Part shown: positions 17,742 through 26,903 of the stretch, piece by piece | Layout of the letters: the number at the start of each line of letters is the position of its first letter | Numbering within the stretch: the stretch's first letter is position 1 | Notes under the pieces: model-generated | Told to the model about the DNA's origin: nothing | Databases searched by the model: none | Seen by the model: only the letters and a program-made list of their open reading frames with translations | Made by a program: the position numbers and the translations under genes | NCBI GenBank assembly: GCA_003566775.1 | Contig: PXBW01000341.1 | Span: forward strand, 1-32,967 | From: a candidate division WS1 bacterium | GTDB lineage: Bacteria > Armatimonadota > Zipacnadia > Zipacnadales > UBA5352 | Direction of reading: 5' to 3' | DNA length: 32,967 bases

Positions 17742-20324
17742 GTGCCATCGTTGACGACAGACTTCCTGGGGTTTGAGTTACGAACCCCGATCATCGCCGG
17801 ATCCGCCGCAATTACCCGCAGTCTCGCCCTGATGCGCCGCGCTGAGGACGCAGGCGCGGGCGCCGTGATAATGAAGGGCTTCTCCGACATCGAGGAGATG
17901 CGGACCTCACCCGCACCCCGCTACCGCTTGATCGAGCACGAGATGGCCGACCGCGATGCCTTCACCTTTTACTCTTACGAGCAGGCGAGTCACTTCGATG
18001 CATACGAGTACGCTGAGGAGATCTCACTCGCGATCGATGCGCTTTCGATTCCGGTAATCGCGAACATCGACTGTCAGTCGGTGGAGAGTTGGGTCGAGAA
18101 TACTCAGATCATCGCGGAAGCGCAGCCCCACGCGATAGAGATCAACGTCTCGTGTCCCCATGGCTCGATCGCCTTCAGTGGACAGGACGTGGAGCGTCGA
18201 ATTCTTGAGGTAGTCGAAGCGGTGCGCGAAAGGATCGATCTACCCCTGCTGGTGAAGCTTACCCCGCAGTTAACCTCGCCGCCGAGCTTTGTGGCCGCCG
18301 TAGAGGAACTCGGCGCCGATGGGGTGACACTGTTCAACCGCTTCACCGGCCTCGAGGTAGACGCGCAGAGAGGCCTGCCCGTGATGCATGGAGGCTACGC
18401 GGGCCACGGCGGGCCGTGGGCGCGCAACTTCGTGCTGCGCTGGGTGAACACGATCTCGCCGCAGACGAACCTCGAGATCAGCGCCAGTGGCGGCGTCTCG
18501 GAACCGGAGCATGCGCTCGCCTACATCATGGCCGGGGCAAACAGCGTACAGGTGTGCACGGGGATCTATCTGGAAAGCTACGACATCATCACCCGCCTCA
18601 ATCGACAGTTAGAAGAGATCCTGGATAGTCGAAGCATCGAGGACATTGACGAACTTCACGGTCTGCTCAACGATCGCATCGTTCCGCTGGAAGAGGTGGA
18701 TCGCCGACACGACGTGGTCGCGGAGATTCAGCCTCGAGGCACCGCTCCGTGTCGATGGGAGTGCCCGCTCAACGAGGACGTACAGGGCTACCTCAATCTG
18801 ATCGCAGAACACCGGTACGATCATGCGCTTCGGTTGATCAAACAGAACCACCCATTCCCCGGTGTCCTCGGCCGCTGCTGCCATCATCCCTGTGAGGAGG
18901 AATGCACCCGCGGCCAGGTGGATGACACCATCTCCATTGCCGCAATGAAGCGCTTCGCGGCCGACCGGGGGGGGAGGTACCTTCCGGAGACACCCGAGCC
19001 TACGGCCCAGCACGACGAACGCGTCGCGGTTGTGGGAGCAGGGCCGGGAGGCCTCACCGGAGCCTACCGCCTGGCGTTGATGGGCTATCAGATAACAATC
19101 TTCGAACGATTGCCGGTACCCGGTGGTATGCTCGCAGTGGGTATCCCCGAGTACCGCCTGCCGCGCGAGGTTGTCGAACACGAGATAGCTGAGATAGAGC
19201 GCCTCGGGGTCGAGATCCGGACGGGCGTCAGCGTCGGTGAGGATGTCGGCCTGGATGATCTGCGTGAGGAGGGCTTTGACGCGATTCTGCTCGCTTTGGG
19301 CGGTCATAAGCAGCGAAGCCTCGGCATTCCCGGCGAGCAGAGCACAGGTGTTATCGAGGGAGTAAGCCTCCTGCGGGAACACGCCCTGGGCGAGAACGTT
19401 GAGTTGGGCAGCCGGGTGCTCGTGATAGGCGGCGGTGATGTCGCGATCGACAGCGCTCGCGTGGCGGTTCGTATGAGCGAGGATGTGACCATAGCTTACC
19501 GCAGGCGCCGTGAGGATATGCCCGCACGGGATGAGGAAGTCACGGAGGCGCTTGATGAAGGGGTCCAGTTGAGTGAGCAACTCCACCCGGTAGAGATCGT
19601 CGAAGAGGACGGCCGGGTGGCAGGTGTCAAGTGTGTGCGCACACGGGCTACCGAACCGGGGCCAGATGGCAGAGTGGGATTCGAGACGATAGAGGGCTCG
19701 AGTGAGATAGTTGAGTGTGACACGGTGGTCGTGGCCATTGGCCAGCTTCCAGAGACCGACTGGCTGCGAGAACTCGGGGTCGAGGGCCTTTGTGACGAGG
19801 ACTGCATTTCGGCCGACGAGGAGACCGGAGCAACCTGTCTGGTCGATGTGTTTGCATGTGGAGACTGTGTAACCGGACCGGGACCGCTGGTAGAGGCCAT
19901 GGCGGCGGGCAAGCGCGCGGCATTCAGCATCGACGCCTACCTCAGAGGTGAGAAGGTCGATCGCGCCGAGACGCCGCTGCCGCGCGTCGAACCCGAAGAG
20001 GTGATCGAGGAGAGTCAGCCGATAGTGCTGACGCGGCGGCAGCAGATGCCTGAGCGACCTGCGGAGGCGCGGATTGACGACTTCGAAGAGGTCGCGACCG
20101 GCTTTGACGAGCGGATCGGGCGCACGGAGGCTGAACGTTGCATGGACTGCGGTCTGTGCAGCAATTGCGGTGATTGTGTCCGCGTCTGCCCATGGATTGC
20201 GATCAGCCGCGAGGATGACGTTACACAGGTCGATCCAGAGCTGTGTGACAGTTGTGGGCTCTGTAACCTGCTCTGTCCGCAGAATGCCATCGAAATGGTT
20301 CCGCGTGATGACGAGGGCGGTTAG
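17742..20324 (+). CDS. Fusion: dihydroorotate/dihydropyrimidine dehydrogenase-like domain + GltD-like NADPH oxidoreductase + 2x[4Fe-4S] ferredoxin
   Basis: 860 residues from GTG 17742, with AAGGGGT at 17727-17733. Residues ~1-315 are an FMN-binding TIM barrel of the DHOD/PreA family: [29 protein letters not shown] with C138 (the position of the catalytic Cys in dihydropyrimidine dehydrogenase), [16 protein letters not shown] and NSVQVCTG. Residues ~335-775 match the glutamate synthase small subunit: N-terminal cysteine cluster (CRWEC ... [10 protein letters not shown]), FAD site VGAGPGG (from 431) and NADPH site [10 protein letters not shown] (from 561). Residues ~800-850 hold two ferredoxin clusters (C806/809/812/816 and C835/838/841/845). 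It should pass electrons from NAD(P)H via FAD and Fe-S to FMN. The residues flanking the active site differ from true DPD (IDCQSVES and LFNRFTG), so pyrimidine may not be the substrate. Its stop overlaps the convergent gene's stop. Confidence 0.85.
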   Translation: MPSLTTDFLGFELRTPIIAGSAAITRSLALMRRAEDAGAGAVIMKGFSDIEEMRTSPAPRYRLIEHEMADRDAFTFYSYEQASHFDAYEYAEEISLAIDALSIPVIANIDCQSVESWVENTQIIAEAQPHAIEINVSCPHGSIAFSGQDVERRILEVVEAVRERIDLPLLVKLTPQLTSPPSFVAAVEELGADGVTLFNRFTGLEVDAQRGLPVMHGGYAGHGGPWARNFVLRWVNTISPQTNLEISASGGVSEPEHALAYIMAGANSVQVCTGIYLESYDIITRLNRQLEEILDSRSIEDIDELHGLLNDRIVPLEEVDRRHDVVAEIQPRGTAPCRWECPLNEDVQGYLNLIAEHRYDHALRLIKQNHPFPGVLGRCCHHPCEEECTRGQVDDTISIAAMKRFAADRGGRYLPETPEPTAQHDERVAVVGAGPGGLTGAYRLALMGYQITIFERLPVPGGMLAVGIPEYRLPREVVEHEIAEIERLGVEIRTGVSVGEDVGLDDLREEGFDAILLALGGHKQRSLGIPGEQSTGVIEGVSLLREHALGENVELGSRVLVIGGGDVAIDSARVAVRMSEDVTIAYRRRREDMPARDEEVTEALDEGVQLSEQLHPVEIVEEDGRVAGVKCVRTRATEPGPDGRVGFETIEGSSEIVECDTVVVAIGQLPETDWLRELGVEGLCDEDCISADEETGATCLVDVFACGDCVTGPGPLVEAMAAGKRAAFSIDAYLRGEKVDRAETPLPRVEPEEVIEESQPIVLTRRQQMPERPAEARIDDFEEVATGFDERIGRTEAERCMDCGLCSNCGDCVRVCPWIAISREDDVTQVDPELCDSCGLCNLLCPQNAIEMVPRDDEGG

Positions 20325-20806
20325 AGGAACCTGCCGATGTCGCTCTCACCAGACTGCGTCATAGCCCAGCGCCGGATCGACTGTTCCTGATATTCGGTCT
20401 GAATCGAGCCGGGGCGTGCTCTGCGCACTTCCTCTATCGCCTCTTCCGCAGTCCTGCCCTGGGTGACCAGGTAGCAGGCGATCAAGGTGCCGGTGCGTCC
20501 GAGGCCCGCCATGCAGTGAACCCCAACGGCTTTTCCCTGGTCGTGCATGTCAGTAACGAATGCAACGAACTCCTCGATCTGTTCGCGATCAGGGGCGGTC
20601 ATGTCCTCGATGGGAAGCCAGAGCACTTCGAAGCGCCTCGTGCCGGTAAGCTCCGGGGGAGCCTGCTCGATCAGCGAGACTATAGCTTCTATACCCATCT
20701 CCTCGAGCCGATCGAGGTCGTCAAGTGCGTAGGCCGAGAATGCCGCGATGCGATCCTCGACCACCCAGTCGATCTCGGTTGCCCAGCTACGATCATTTCC
20801 TGCCAT
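20321..20806 (-). CDS. Dual-specificity/tyrosine-type protein phosphatase
   Basis: 161 residues from ATG 20806, two nt after the stop of the preceding gene; the ORF extension to 20995 overlaps that gene and is spurious. The P-loop reads [10 protein letters not shown], with catalytic C98 and R104 (H-C-x5-R), and a general-acid candidate D68 lies in LPIEDMTAP. The size and compact fold match small archaeal/bacterial dual-specificity phosphatases. Such enzymes hydrolyse phosphoprotein, phosphoinositide or sugar-phosphate monoesters by a Cys-phosphate intermediate in the cytoplasm. A ribosome site (AAGGAG) sits inside the upstream gene, 14 nt before the start, so translation is probably coupled. 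Its TAA stop (20321-20323) interlocks with the TAG stop of the convergent fusion gene. It is last in the long minus-strand operon. Confidence 0.9.
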   Translation of the reverse strand: MAGNDRSWATEIDWVVEDRIAAFSAYALDDLDRLEEMGIEAIVSLIEQAPPELTGTRRFEVLWLPIEDMTAPDREQIEEFVAFVTDMHDQGKAVGVHCMAGLGRTGTLIACYLVTQGRTAEEAIEEVRRARPGSIQTEYQEQSIRRWAMTQSGESDIGRFL

Positions 20807-20808
20807 GG

Positions 20809-21711
20809 CTATGTGTATTGCTCCTTCGCGCGCTTCGCTGCGGCGCCTGCGAGCGCATCCGCCTGCTCGTTCCCCTCGCGTGGCAGGTGGAGGCACCTGA
20901 ACCCCTCGAACCTGCCTGCGAGCTTGCACGCCCACTCGTAGAGGGGCTTGAGGTTGTGTGCCTTCACTCGGTACCGGCCGCTGAGTTGCCGACAAACAAG
21001 CTGACTGTCCATCCTTGCTTCAATCTTCGTGATCCCCAGTCGCAAGGCCTCGTGCAGGCCGGCGATCAACGCGCGGTACTCCGCCTCGTTCACAGTGGCC
21101 GGCTCAAGCGGGATCGAACCCTCGGCAATAGGACGGCCATCCGGCGTCATAATGATGAAGCCTGCTCCAGCAGGTCCCGGATTGCCGAGCGATGCGCCAT
21201 CGGCCATAAGCACCGCTTCATCGACCTCTTCGGCGACCACCTCTCGCGCAAGGACGATCTCCTTCGCGCCGTCAAAGCGCGCACTGCGACAGGTCTCACG
21301 CAGAGCATCGATATTCTCAGCTATCTTCGCAACCAAAACGCCCGGCTGCCAGCCCTCGGGAGTGAAAGGTCTGCCTCCCTCGCCATAGAAGATCGCGACT
21401 GTGACTGCCGCGGCTTCACCGGTTTGCACCTGGTCATCCGGCGTTGGCGGCACGAGGAGGATGTCCCCGGCTTCCGGCCGATCGCTCTCGTTTTCCACGG
21501 GAATCTGTCCGCCGCGAGGCTCTCCGTGGCGTCCGGGTATGTCCACCAGGAGGGCCGGGCCCGCGTACATCGCATGCACTCCTCTGCCGACGATGGGAGT
21601 CTCAAGGATTTGCCAGAGAAGGTCAGAAGCAAGCGGCGCATCCTCACGCTCAAGCTCAGCCACGAATGTACTGTCAGGTTCGTGGAAGGTTATCTGGATT
21701 CGTTGGTTCAT
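20809..21711 (-). CDS. DUF3830 (cyclophilin-like) - RNase HI-like fusion
   Basis: 300 residues from ATG 21711, preceded by GGAG at 6 nt; the TTG codon just before it is a poorer start. Residues ~1-155 match the DUF3830 cyclophilin-like family: [20 protein letters not shown], then [31 protein letters not shown] and [12 protein letters not shown]. Residues ~165-295 are a bacterial RNase HI-like domain (RVT_3 type) with [41 protein letters not shown] and [11 protein letters not shown]. The four catalytic acids are present as D171, E211, D235 and D285. It should cleave RNA in RNA-DNA hybrids. DUF3830 has no assigned activity that I know of. The gene overlaps the upstream membrane-protein gene by ~38 nt and is followed 2 nt later by the phosphatase. 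Confidence 0.85.
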   Translation of the reverse strand: MNQRIQITFHEPDSTFVAELEREDAPLASDLLWQILETPIVGRGVHAMYAGPALLVDIPGRHGEPRGGQIPVENESDRPEAGDILLVPPTPDDQVQTGEAAAVTVAIFYGEGGRPFTPEGWQPGVLVAKIAENIDALRETCRSARFDGAKEIVLAREVVAEEVDEAVLMADGASLGNPGPAGAGFIIMTPDGRPIAEGSIPLEPATVNEAEYRALIAGLHEALRLGITKIEARMDSQLVCRQLSGRYRVKAHNLKPLYEWACKLAGRFEGFRCLHLPREGNEQADALAGAAAKRAKEQYT

Positions 21712-22729
21712 CAATCGCTCCGTCCGCTTCCGTCTTGATTGCGGGCCCGTAGAGGGCAGGGCGCGCCTCTCCTGTGGGAGCCCGTTCGGCCAGGTGTGGT
21801 TCGCCGATTGCCTCTGCCATCATGACCAGGTCGAAGCCCTCCTTGCGCATTCTCAGATCGTAGTACAGCAACACGGTGCCGATGATCTGTATTGGCTGGA
21901 TGAAAAGCTGCGCGAAAGCCGAGAGCCCGTGGAGCACCGCCTGCGCAACACTGACAGGCAACTGCTCTGCGAAGATGGCGGCGAACTGTGCCGGCCATAC
22001 GATAATGCCGGTCAGCACTGTGACAAACAGCCACAGGATGCCGAGCACAACGAGAATTCGCCAGAAATGGCCGCCGGTCAACTCCCAACTTCTTCGCAGC
22101 GCGGAGAAAGCCCCCTCTTCTTCAAGCACAACCACCAGCGGGCCAAAGAAGAGCTTGACCGTGATGACGACTGAAAGCTGCAACCCCACGACCAGACCGA
22201 TGACACCCGCAACGATCTCGTGTAGCCCCGGGGGGGTGAGCCAGTCCCCGGTTGAGAGACCTCCTGCCAGCACTATGCCTGCAACCGGCAGAAGAGCGCC
22301 GAGCAGCACCACCGCAGACACTATCATGCCGTTGAGGATGGTCACTGTGACCAGAGTGGGCCAGCATCGCAGAGCGAAGCGATAGACCGATCCCAGCATG
22401 ATCCTGCCGCCCAGGTACACCTCCGCTACGGCTTTCGCAAGCGCGGCCTGCATCAGCGGAATTGAGAAGAAGAACAGCACCAGATAGGCCGTGTACCCTA
22501 TAGCGCCGACCACCGAGACACCCGGTAACTCCGGTACAGGAGCATCCACATCAAAGTCATGGAAGAGCATCGCTGCCGAGGCGATCTGCAGTATCCCGAG
22601 AGGAACGTATATCACCGCTGCGATACGGATGATTTCGCCGAAGTTCCGGCGGTAGAGACGTATGATCGCGTCAAGCAGGTCCGCGAGATTCAGGGGCCTG
22701 AGATTGAAGATTGCGTCAGAGTTGGCAAT
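21674..22729 (-). CDS. Polytopic membrane protein (glycerophosphodiesterase membrane-domain-like)
   Basis: About 351 residues if translation begins at the ATT at 22729, about six hydrophobic segments, ending at 21674. The first canonical in-frame start (GTG 22615) would remove NLRPLNLADLLDAIIRLYRR, which is the conserved opening of this family ('LRPLxLxExLDxxxRLYRRNF'). The frame is open back to the stop of the preceding gene at 22736, and AAGGGGG lies about 10 nt before ATT 22729. A non-ATG start (ATT, ATA or CTG) or a sequence error is therefore likely. The later motif AFSALRRSWELTGGHFWRIL is typical of these inner-membrane proteins. The C-terminal ~45 residues are hydrophilic and overlap the next gene. 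Function is unknown; a similar membrane protein lies at the right edge. Confidence 0.7.
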   Translation of the reverse strand: MANSDAIFNLRPLNLADLLDAIIRLYRRNFGEIIRIAAVIYVPLGILQIASAAMLFHDFDVDAPVPELPGVSVVGAIGYTAYLVLFFFSIPLMQAALAKAVAEVYLGGRIMLGSVYRFALRCWPTLVTVTILNGMIVSAVVLLGALLPVAGIVLAGGLSTGDWLTPPGLHEIVAGVIGLVVGLQLSVVITVKLFFGPLVVVLEEEGAFSALRRSWELTGGHFWRILVVLGILWLFVTVLTGIIVWPAQFAAIFAEQLPVSVAQAVLHGLSAFAQLFIQPIQIIGTVLLYYDLRMRKEGFDLVMMAEAIGEPHLAERAPTGEARPALYGPAIKTEADGAIDEPTNPDNLPRT

Positions 22730-22735
22730 CGCTAT

Positions 22736-23773
22736 CTATCCCCCTTCTGCGCCGATCACTGCCGCAGACGCGGAGTTGCCGGATACATTGCTTCCGTCCG
22801 GGACAATTGCGCCCTCCTCCACGATCGCGTGATGCAGCGTGCATCTCTCCCCCACGTCTGCCCCGGGCATGACAATAGCGTCGGCAAGCTTGGAGCCGCT
22901 TCCTATGCGGGCGTCATCCATCACAACCGTGTTCGGACCTACCGAGGCGTTATCGACAATTGCATCCGGTCCCACCAGCGCGGGTGCCTTGAGCGTTGTC
23001 TCAGCTACAAGCCGCGCTTCCGGGTGAACAATCAGTCCGCTATGCGCCATATCAGTGATGACCTCACCGGATATCGCGATGGCGTCTGAAGGGCGCGCCA
23101 CGTCTGACCAGTATCCCTCAATCTCAAAGGCGCGTATACGATGTCCGTTCTGCAGGAGTGCGTCGATCGCCGATGGGACCTCAAGCTCGCCGCGTTCCGA
23201 TACCTCAGTCTGCCTCAGCCTCTCCAACAGTACCGGGCCGAAGACGAACAGGCCGGCGTTGTTGAACTGTGTGGTTGAGGTCCCGCGTTCGGGCTTCTCG
23301 ATTATCCGGTCCACGTAATCATTCCGCACATAGACCGCCGCGCCCTCCCAGGGGTCATCGACTCGGTTCAGGCTCAGAATAGCCTCAGGCTTCTGCTGCT
23401 GGAATAGTTGCAGCATCCTTCGATAGTTTGAGGACGGGACGATGATATCCCCCCAGCCAAGCACAAAGTGATCCTCACCGATGAAGTCCTCGGAGAGCAG
23501 TAGCGCCGCGCCGGTACCCCGATACTCCTCCTGCCAGACGTAGGTGAGTTTCGTGCCGAGACGCCCGCCATCTCCCAAACGCTCTTGAATCTGTTCTCCC
23601 ATATACCCAATTACCAGACAGATCTCATCAACACCCGCAGCAGCAAGACCACCGGCGATGTGCTCGATGATCGGTCGCCCCGCCACGGGCACAAGGGGCT
23701 TTGGTCGGCGGTCGGTGAGGGGCGCCATACGAGTGCCCCTGCCGGCCGCGAGAAGTACCGCCTTCATGCTCAT
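22736..23773 (-). CDS. NDP-sugar pyrophosphorylase (RmlA/GlmU-like nucleotidyltransferase with left-handed beta-helix)
   Basis: 345 residues from ATG 23773, with GGAGGT 9 nt upstream and an ATGA overlap with the stop of the preceding MFS gene; the longer frame to 24130 is a shadow. The N-terminal Rossmann-like domain has the signature LLAAGRGTRM (residues 7-16) and the KPLVPVAGRP loop (K25), followed by GWGDII (metal-binding Asp) and GYWSDVARPSD. Residues ~245-345 show hexapeptide-like repeats (APALVGPDAIVD, ASVGPNTVV, ARIGSGSKLADAIV), forming a left-handed beta-helix. It should couple a sugar-1-phosphate to a nucleotide in the cytoplasm for surface glycan synthesis. The specific sugar and nucleotide cannot be assigned. 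It is clearly not a full GlmU, because the acetyltransferase region is short. Confidence 0.9.
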   Translation of the reverse strand: MSMKAVLLAAGRGTRMAPLTDRRPKPLVPVAGRPIIEHIAGGLAAAGVDEICLVIGYMGEQIQERLGDGGRLGTKLTYVWQEEYRGTGAALLLSEDFIGEDHFVLGWGDIIVPSSNYRRMLQLFQQQKPEAILSLNRVDDPWEGAAVYVRNDYVDRIIEKPERGTSTTQFNNAGLFVFGPVLLERLRQTEVSERGELEVPSAIDALLQNGHRIRAFEIEGYWSDVARPSDAIAISGEVITDMAHSGLIVHPEARLVAETTLKAPALVGPDAIVDNASVGPNTVVMDDARIGSGSKLADAIVMPGADVGERCTLHHAIVEEGAIVPDGSNVSGNSASAAVIGAEGG

Positions 23774-24990
23774 TCGCAGGACACCTCCACGGGTGGTTGG
23801 TCGCGAGTGGACTGTCCTCGTACGCGTGAACGCCAGAAGAGGAAGACCACGCCCGCGACGCAGAGAAACAGCGCGGCGGTGAAGATGTAGGGGGCCTGGG
23901 GACTGATATAGTCTGCCACCGCTCCTCCGGCGAGCGGCCCGAGGAAGACGCCACTGCCCAACACGGCCTCGTGTATGCCGGTCCGCGCGCCACGGCCTCC
24001 GGACCGTCCCTCGAGACTGTAGAAGAGGCTCGAGGCATAGGTCACGCCCGCGCCCATCCCCCCGAGCGCGAATGCAACGGCGAATGTCAGTGGTGCTTGC
24101 GCGCTGAATGCGATTATCCACCCCGCGCATCCGCTTCCGAGCGCAGCGAGAAGGGGCCAGACGCGGAACTGCCAGCCCGAACGTCCGCGCAGGAAGACGA
24201 ACATCATTAGCTGTCCCGCCAGATATGTGGCAATCAGTATGCCGATCAGGCGCTCCGACATGCCGGCCTGAGCGCCGAGATTAGGAAAGACCACGAGGTT
24301 CATGCCACGACCGAACCAGCTTGCGAAGTTCGCTATCCACGCGAGATGAAGATACCTCTGAGCGATTCGCGGGTTGGGCCTCGTCCGGTTCCTGTCCTCA
24401 GGAATCTCTCTGCCGCCACCCTCGACCTCATCCGGGATCGTCTGCAGCAGGATTGCGAGGCCCAACACGGCTGCGGCAGATATAACGAAAGGACCGGCCG
24501 GCCCCATCCCCCACGCCAGCCCTGCGACGGGCGGGCCTATCATGAGGCCGACCGTCCAGGAGACATTGAAGCTGCCTATGTTTGCGATAAGACGGCGATG
24601 TCCGCCGACGGTAATCTCCGACAGCCATGCCTGCAGCGGTGGCCAGTAGAGGGAGATCGTAGCACCTGAGATCGGGACAATGGCAAGGAGTTGCAGCGGT
24701 GTATTGGTCTGCGTCATAGCGAGCCACGCGGCGGCGCAGATGAGGCAACTCGCGGTGGCGAGAACCCGTCGGCCAACTCTGTCCGAAAGCCGACCGGTGA
24801 AGAGGCAGCCAATTGTGTAAGTGGCGGGAGAAGCCATTCCCAACAGGCCAAGGACCATAGGCGTCGCGCCGAGTTCCCTGCCGAGGAACTGCACCGCAAG
24901 CCCGATCATCGCCAGCGCAAGGTCGAATCCGAAGGCGGCTATGAATAGACGACGAACCGGTGTCAGGCGCACATCGGAGGAGCCGTTCAT
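23770..24990 (-). CDS. Major facilitator superfamily transporter
   Basis: 406 residues from ATG 24990, which overlaps the TGA of the upstream gene as ATGA. About twelve hydrophobic segments are visible in two halves, with a charged central loop (DEVEGGGREIPEDRNRTRPN, around 195-215). MFS motif A appears as GRLSDRVGRR (residues 66-75) between helices 2 and 3. LYWPPLQAWLSE lies between helices 4 and 5, and GVTYASSLFYSLEG in the second half. Members are inner-membrane proton-coupled symporters or exporters for sugars, drugs or metabolites; the substrate cannot be predicted. It ends inside an ATGA overlap with the sugar nucleotidyltransferase gene. Translation is probably coupled at both ends. 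Confidence 0.9.
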   Translation of the reverse strand: MNGSSDVRLTPVRRLFIAAFGFDLALAMIGLAVQFLGRELGATPMVLGLLGMASPATYTIGCLFTGRLSDRVGRRVLATASCLICAAAWLAMTQTNTPLQLLAIVPISGATISLYWPPLQAWLSEITVGGHRRLIANIGSFNVSWTVGLMIGPPVAGLAWGMGPAGPFVISAAAVLGLAILLQTIPDEVEGGGREIPEDRNRTRPNPRIAQRYLHLAWIANFASWFGRGMNLVVFPNLGAQAGMSERLIGILIATYLAGQLMMFVFLRGRSGWQFRVWPLLAALGSGCAGWIIAFSAQAPLTFAVAFALGGMGAGVTYASSLFYSLEGRSGGRGARTGIHEAVLGSGVFLGPLAGGAVADYISPQAPYIFTAALFLCVAGVVFLFWRSRVRGQSTRDQPPVEVSCE

Positions 24991-25766
24991 CGCAGGACGT
25001 CACCGCCGATTCGACTCTCGCCAGGGACTCCGAGGGACACACACAGCTTCTCATACGCAATCTCGGCGAGATGCTCAAGATTCTCGATATCGGCCGTATT
25101 GTAACGTATCAAGGTCTCCAAGGATCTATCGTTGCCTCGCCGGTATTCGTTCCACAGACGTACGGCATCCCATCCTCCGAGGCCTGCGAGATCGTCATCA
25201 CGTTCGATGCCGACCTGCCGTTCGATCGACTTGAGACCGCCCTTGAGGCCGATCCGGCGCAGCGCGTGCATCAGGTCGAGGTGAAGCTGGTGAAAGTGGA
25301 GACTGCGAAAGTGCCGCCGTAGGAACGGAAGATCGAAACTGGCCCCGTTGAACGTCACCAGCATCGCATACTGTTCCAGCACTTCAGGAAGCTGGTTGAG
25401 ATTGTCCCCGGCGATGAAGCTGCGAGTGCGCGAACCGTCGTAGATACCGACCACAGTGACACGGTCGCTGCCGCGGCATCCAGTGGTCTCTATGTCGAGG
25501 TAGGCTATTGTGTCCCGAAAGTCGCGCCACGCACGCCAGTGATCTGAGGTAGAGAGGACGCGGGCGAAGTAACGGTGATCTCGGCGCTTGAGGCTGCGGA
25601 GAGATTGCTCTATGCACTCACAGTTCGTGCTCCACCGATCCGCGGAGAAACCTGTCGGACAGGAGGTACCCAGAGCGTGCCTCCAGGTGACAATGCCCTG
25701 CCGCCATAGAGAACGCTCGGTCTGAGGGCCGACGCCGGGGATGTGCACAAATGTGTGCTGGAGCAT
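24987..25766 (-). CDS. YprB-like RNase H-fold 3'-5' exonuclease
   Basis: 259 residues from ATG 25766, two nt after the stop of the threonine aldolase gene; the frame to 25799 would overlap it and lacks a ribosome site. The N-terminal ~75 residues contain a helical segment with HIPGVGPQTERSLW, resembling a helix-hairpin-helix DNA-binding element. Residues ~85-245 form a DEDD-type exonuclease fold of the YprB/RNase_H_2 group: AYLDIETTG (D91, E93), LVTFNGASFDLPFL, HLDLMHALRRIGLKGGLKSI and RYNTADIENL. The motifs hold the metal-binding acids expected of the fold. Substrate (DNA or RNA) is unknown. The gene overlaps the MFS gene by four nt (ATGA). Confidence 0.85.
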   Translation of the reverse strand: MLQHTFVHIPGVGPQTERSLWRQGIVTWRHALGTSCPTGFSADRWSTNCECIEQSLRSLKRRDHRYFARVLSTSDHWRAWRDFRDTIAYLDIETTGCRGSDRVTVVGIYDGSRTRSFIAGDNLNQLPEVLEQYAMLVTFNGASFDLPFLRRHFRSLHFHQLHLDLMHALRRIGLKGGLKSIERQVGIERDDDLAGLGGWDAVRLWNEYRRGNDRSLETLIRYNTADIENLEHLAEIAYEKLCVSLGVPGESRIGGDVLR

Positions 25767-25768
25767 CT

Positions 25769-26815
25769 TCAGGCAAGGACCTCTTCCAGCGCCGCGCATA
25801 CCCGAGCGGTGTCGTCGGCCGTGACCTGCCTGTGCGTTACCAGTCGGATGCGCGTGTCGTCACGCGGTGTAGCGAGGATCTGATAGGTTTCGAGTGCCCG
25901 GCACAACGAGTCAGCATCGATGTCCTCGCGCTCTACGGTCAGGTTGACGATGTTGCTCTGAACCGTCGCGAGATCAACATGTATGCCGGGTAGATCATGA
26001 AGCTGCATGGCTATACGTCGTGCGTTCTCATGATCCTCATGCAGACGGTTGCGGCTCTCGAGAGCGACGATTGCGGCGGCGGCGATAACTCCCACCTGCC
26101 TCAATGCTCCCCCGACGATATTGCGGACGCGGCGGCATTCCTCAATCAGTCCTCGATCTCCGCAGATCATCGATCCGATCGGAGCGCCGAGTCCCTTCGA
26201 GAAGCAGAACTGCACAGTGTCCACCGGCTTCGCCAGTTCCTCCGGATCGACGCCAAGCGCGACTGCGGCGTTGAAGATACGCGCGCCATCGAGGTGCACG
26301 GGGAGATCGTGCCGATGGGCGAGATCGCATATCTGGTGAATGTGCTCGACGGGGAGAGCGACCCCTCCCGCCATGTTGTGAGTGGTCTCGAGTTCGATAA
26401 GACCGGTCGGACCGACGTGGACATTCGAGCCATCGGAGATGGCCGCTTCCACGTGTGCCGGATTCATCACACCGTTGACGCCGGGTACAGTCCGGGGCAG
26501 CAGGCCGCACAGCGCGGATATGCCGCCACCCTCCCAGAGATAGATATGAGCCTGTCGCTCACAGATGATCTCCTGGCCGGGGCGAGTCTGTGACTTGATC
26601 GCGACGAGATTGCCCATAGTGCCGGACACCACGAAGAGCCCAGCCTCCCTGCCGAGGATCTCGGCGGACATCTCCTCCAGGCGCCGGACTGTCGGATCCT
26701 CGCCCGACTTGTCATCGCCCACCTCTGCCTTGCTCATGGCAAGCCGCATCTCGGCGTCGGGCTGCGTCTTGGTATCGCTGCGGAGATCGATCGTCTCGCT
26801 TCCCGGGATAGGCAC
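25769..26815 (-). CDS. ltaE: Low-specificity L-threonine aldolase
   Basis: 348 residues from GTG 26815, with GGAG 8 nt upstream; the alternative GTG 26848 lacks a ribosome site, and the family normally begins close to IDLRSDT. Fold-type I PLP enzyme: IDLRSDTKTQPDAEMRLAM, then VGDDKSGEDPTVRRLEE, SGTMGNLVA, HLDGARIFNAAVALG (PLP-binding Asp), and FSKGLGAPIGS with the Schiff-base lysine K207. It cleaves L-threonine or L-allo-threonine to glycine and acetaldehyde in the cytoplasm, and often accepts other beta-hydroxy amino acids. The length matches LtaE. It lies in the minus-strand operon with a nuclease immediately downstream, an association with no obvious metabolic reason. Confidence 0.93.
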   Translation of the reverse strand: MPIPGSETIDLRSDTKTQPDAEMRLAMSKAEVGDDKSGEDPTVRRLEEMSAEILGREAGLFVVSGTMGNLVAIKSQTRPGQEIICERQAHIYLWEGGGISALCGLLPRTVPGVNGVMNPAHVEAAISDGSNVHVGPTGLIELETTHNMAGGVALPVEHIHQICDLAHRHDLPVHLDGARIFNAAVALGVDPEELAKPVDTVQFCFSKGLGAPIGSMICGDRGLIEECRRVRNIVGGALRQVGVIAAAAIVALESRNRLHEDHENARRIAMQLHDLPGIHVDLATVQSNIVNLTVEREDIDADSLCRALETYQILATPRDDTRIRLVTHRQVTADDTARVCAALEEVLA

Positions 26816-26903
26816 GGCACTCGCTCCAGTCGAGTCGCGAACACGCACCAGAGCGCCAGTGCAGTGCTCGCAATCTCTATCGAGAGTACATGAGGTTATG
26901 GCG

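Noticed and set aside
18609-19586. Minus-strand ORF of 325 codons
   Set aside because: It lies opposite the GltD-like module, whose FAD and NADPH motifs are unmistakable.
20725-21738. Long plus-strand ORF of 337 codons
   Set aside because: It is antisense to the RNase HI fusion, whose motifs are clear; the plus frame shows no domain, has a biased Arg/Leu-rich composition and lacks a ribosome site.
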